A program made the position numbers and the translations under genes. Under the pieces are notes generated by a model that saw only the letters and a list, made by a program, of their open reading frames with translations, was not told the DNA's origin and did not search any database. A stretch of 6,737 bases of DNA from Bryobacterales bacterium. Lineage in GTDB: Bacteria; Acidobacteriota; Terriglobia; Bryobacterales; Bryobacteraceae. The stretch spans positions 1 through 6,737 of the forward strand of contig SHUN01000160.1 of the NCBI GenBank assembly GCA_009697495.1, read 5' to 3'. Shown in pieces: positions 5,465-6,737 of this stretch. How positions within the stretch are numbered: position 1 is the first letter of the stretch; each line of letters opens with the position of its first letter.

Positions 5465-6574
5465 GTGATCACAAGGCGCGAATTACTGGCTGGAACGGCG
5501 ATGGCGGCCATGGCGGCGCCGATTGCTCCGGTGGCGATTCAGCGTTGCCGAACCTACGGCGCGGGCCTGGAGCCGACAATGCGGCGGTTGTTCGATGCGA
5601 TTGGCGGGTTGGGGCGTATCGTCAACAACAAGACGGTGGCGATCAAAGTGAATTTGACGGGGCGGCCTTCGCAGCGGCTGGGCCATTCGCCGGCGGAACT
5701 GGCGCACTGGACGCATCCGCGTGTGATCGGAATGACGCTGCATCTGATGAACGAAGCGGGGGCCAAACGGATTCGCATTTTGGAGAGCCCGTGGTCGACC
5801 ACCGATCCGCTGGAAGAGTACATGATGGAGGCCAATTGGGATCCGTCGATGCTCTTGAACGCGGCAAAACTGGTGGAGTTTGAAAACACGAATTATCTGG
5901 GCAACGGCAAACAGTATTCGCGCTTCAAAGTGCCTAACGGCGGCCACATGTTTCCGGCCTACGATTTGAACCACAGCTACGCCGATTGCGACGTGTTCGT
6001 ATCGATCGCGAAGATGAAAGAACATGCCACGGCGGGCGTGACTTTGTCGATGAAGAACTGTTTTGGCATTACGCCGTGTACGATTTACGGCGATGGCGCG
6101 GGTGAGAAAGAGCCGAGCCTGGCGCCCTCCGGCGGCCGGGGATCGGTGATTCATTCCGGGTCGAGAAAGCCGTCGTTAAGCGCGCCGCAGGAACTGCATC
6201 CGGACTCGCCGAGGCACGGGGGCTATCGAGTTCCGCGCGTGGTCGCCGATCTGTGCGCGGCGAGGCCCATTGATTTGGCGATCATTGAGGGCGTGGAGTC
6301 CATGGCGGGCGGCGAAGGGCCGTGGATTCGCGGCACTCGCCGTTGCAGCCCGGGCGTGATAATCGCGGGGACGAACGCGGTTTGCACGGATGCGGTGGCG
6401 ACGGCGGTTCTGGGTTTTGACCCGATGGCCAAGCGCGGCATGGCGCCATTTGAAAATTGCGACAACACGCTGGAGCTGGCCGAGCAACTGGGCGTGGGCT
6501 CGCGCGACTTGAGCAAGATTGAAGTGGCCGGCGCGCAGATCGCCGATATCCGCTACGACATCCGCAAGGCGTAA
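5465..6574 (+). CDS. DUF362 domain protein with a twin-arginine signal
   Basis: A 369-residue protein of the DUF362 family, whose biochemical function is poorly defined; some members carry iron-sulfur clusters. The N-terminus T-R-R-E-L-L-A-G-T (3-11) plus an Ala/Met-rich hydrophobic stretch to residue 24 is a good twin-arginine leader, so the protein is probably exported or membrane-anchored. DUF362 features: V-A-I-K-V-N-L (58-64), T-H-P-R-V-I (83-88), G-A-K-R-I-R-I-L-E-S (99-108), I-A-K-M-K-E-H (181-187), S-M-K-N-C-F-G (195-201), D-L-A-I-I-E-G-V (270-277) and N-A-V-C-T-D-A-V-A (304-312). There is no ferredoxin-type C-x2-C-x2-C-x3-C cluster, so this member lacks the fused Fe-S module seen in some relatives. 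It starts 2 nt after the preceding gene, completing a three-gene operon with the UxuA-like enzyme. Leucine codons are CTG or TTG in 25 of 28 cases, opposite to the left operon. Confidence 0.88.
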   Translation: MITRRELLAGTAMAAMAAPIAPVAIQRCRTYGAGLEPTMRRLFDAIGGLGRIVNNKTVAIKVNLTGRPSQRLGHSPAELAHWTHPRVIGMTLHLMNEAGAKRIRILESPWSTTDPLEEYMMEANWDPSMLLNAAKLVEFENTNYLGNGKQYSRFKVPNGGHMFPAYDLNHSYADCDVFVSIAKMKEHATAGVTLSMKNCFGITPCTIYGDGAGEKEPSLAPSGGRGSVIHSGSRKPSLSAPQELHPDSPRHGGYRVPRVVADLCAARPIDLAIIEGVESMAGGEGPWIRGTRRCSPGVIIAGTNAVCTDAVATAVLGFDPMAKRGMAPFENCDNTLELAEQLGVGSRDLSKIEVAGAQIADIRYDIRKA

Positions 6575-6591
6575 TCGCCAATTGAATTTCT

Positions 6592-6737
6592 ATGTCCTAC
6601 CAAGCATTACCTACACATGCGCTGATTCATATCGCGCAAAGCATTTCCGTCCCGATGCAGGGGCTGATATCAACCATCAGCCTGTTCGACGAAGGCGGCA
6701 CCGTTCCTTTTATCGCTCGTTACCGCAAGGAGGCGAC
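6592..6737 (+). CDS. tex: Tex, S1-domain RNA-binding transcription accessory protein, N-terminal fragment
   Basis: The ATG at 6592 opens a frame that runs off the right edge after 48 codons. The visible N-terminus has the Tex pattern: I-A-Q-S-I-S-V near residue 14, then L-F-D-E-G-G-T-V-P-F-I-A-R-Y-R-K-E-A at 31-48. This helical segment opens Tex/YhgF proteins. Tex is a large (about 700-800 residue) cytoplasmic protein with a YqgF-like nuclease fold, helix-hairpin-helix motifs and an S1 domain; it binds RNA and affects transcription. It begins 17 nt after the DUF362 stop with no obvious Shine-Dalgarno and no visible terminator between, so it may be read through from that operon or have its own promoter overlapping the gene end. 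Confidence 0.87.
   Translation, partial: MSYQALPTHALIHIAQSISVPMQGLISTISLFDEGGTVPFIARYRKEA

Noticed and set aside
5483..6154. Minus-strand 223-codon frame opposite the DUF362 gene
   Set aside because: Arg-rich antisense shadow; the plus frame carries the DUF362 signature motifs.

Overview
GC-rich bacterial DNA, read entirely left to right for its convincing genes. The gene repertoire (twin-arginine-leader sugar dehydratase and DUF362 proteins, a Co-type nitrile hydratase cluster, an IS4 remnant) recalls Acidobacteriota of the Solibacter/Bryobacter kind. That is an impression from gene content, with no marker gene behind it.

Region A (1-2053) is the 3' part of a cobalt-type nitrile hydratase operon. 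It holds the C-terminal half of the beta subunit, an activator gene that overlaps it by 8 nt, then cbtB and cbtA, a two-part cobalt uptake system. The activator is unusual: an N-terminal P14K-like nitrile hydratase accessory domain is fused to a C-terminal cysteine-rich, thioredoxin-like 2Fe-2S ferredoxin domain. The genes are packed with gaps of 19 nt or less, so metal import, metal handling and enzyme maturation appear to be co-expressed. The alpha subunit should lie just off the left edge.

Region B (2054-2449) has no intact gene. It carries a decayed N-terminal piece of an IS4-family transposase on the minus strand. Codon usage changes sharply across it: leucine is CTC in 21 of 24 codons of the activator, but in only 1 of 28 codons of the DUF362 gene downstream (hand counts).

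Region C (2450-3376) is a two-gene unit: a 74-residue protein of unknown family, then a 229-residue zeta-toxin-like P-loop kinase 12 nt later. It has the layout of a toxin-antitoxin module or a small kinase pair, and codon use intermediate between regions A and D.

Region D (3400-6574) is a tightly coupled operon: a UxuA-like mannonate dehydratase with a twin-arginine-type leader, an unrecognised 322-residue protein (TAATG overlap), and a DUF362 protein with a twin-arginine leader (2 nt gap, strong Shine-Dalgarno sequence). It is probably linked to uronate or other sugar catabolism. The start of tex, an S1-domain RNA-binding protein, follows 17 nt later and runs off the right edge.
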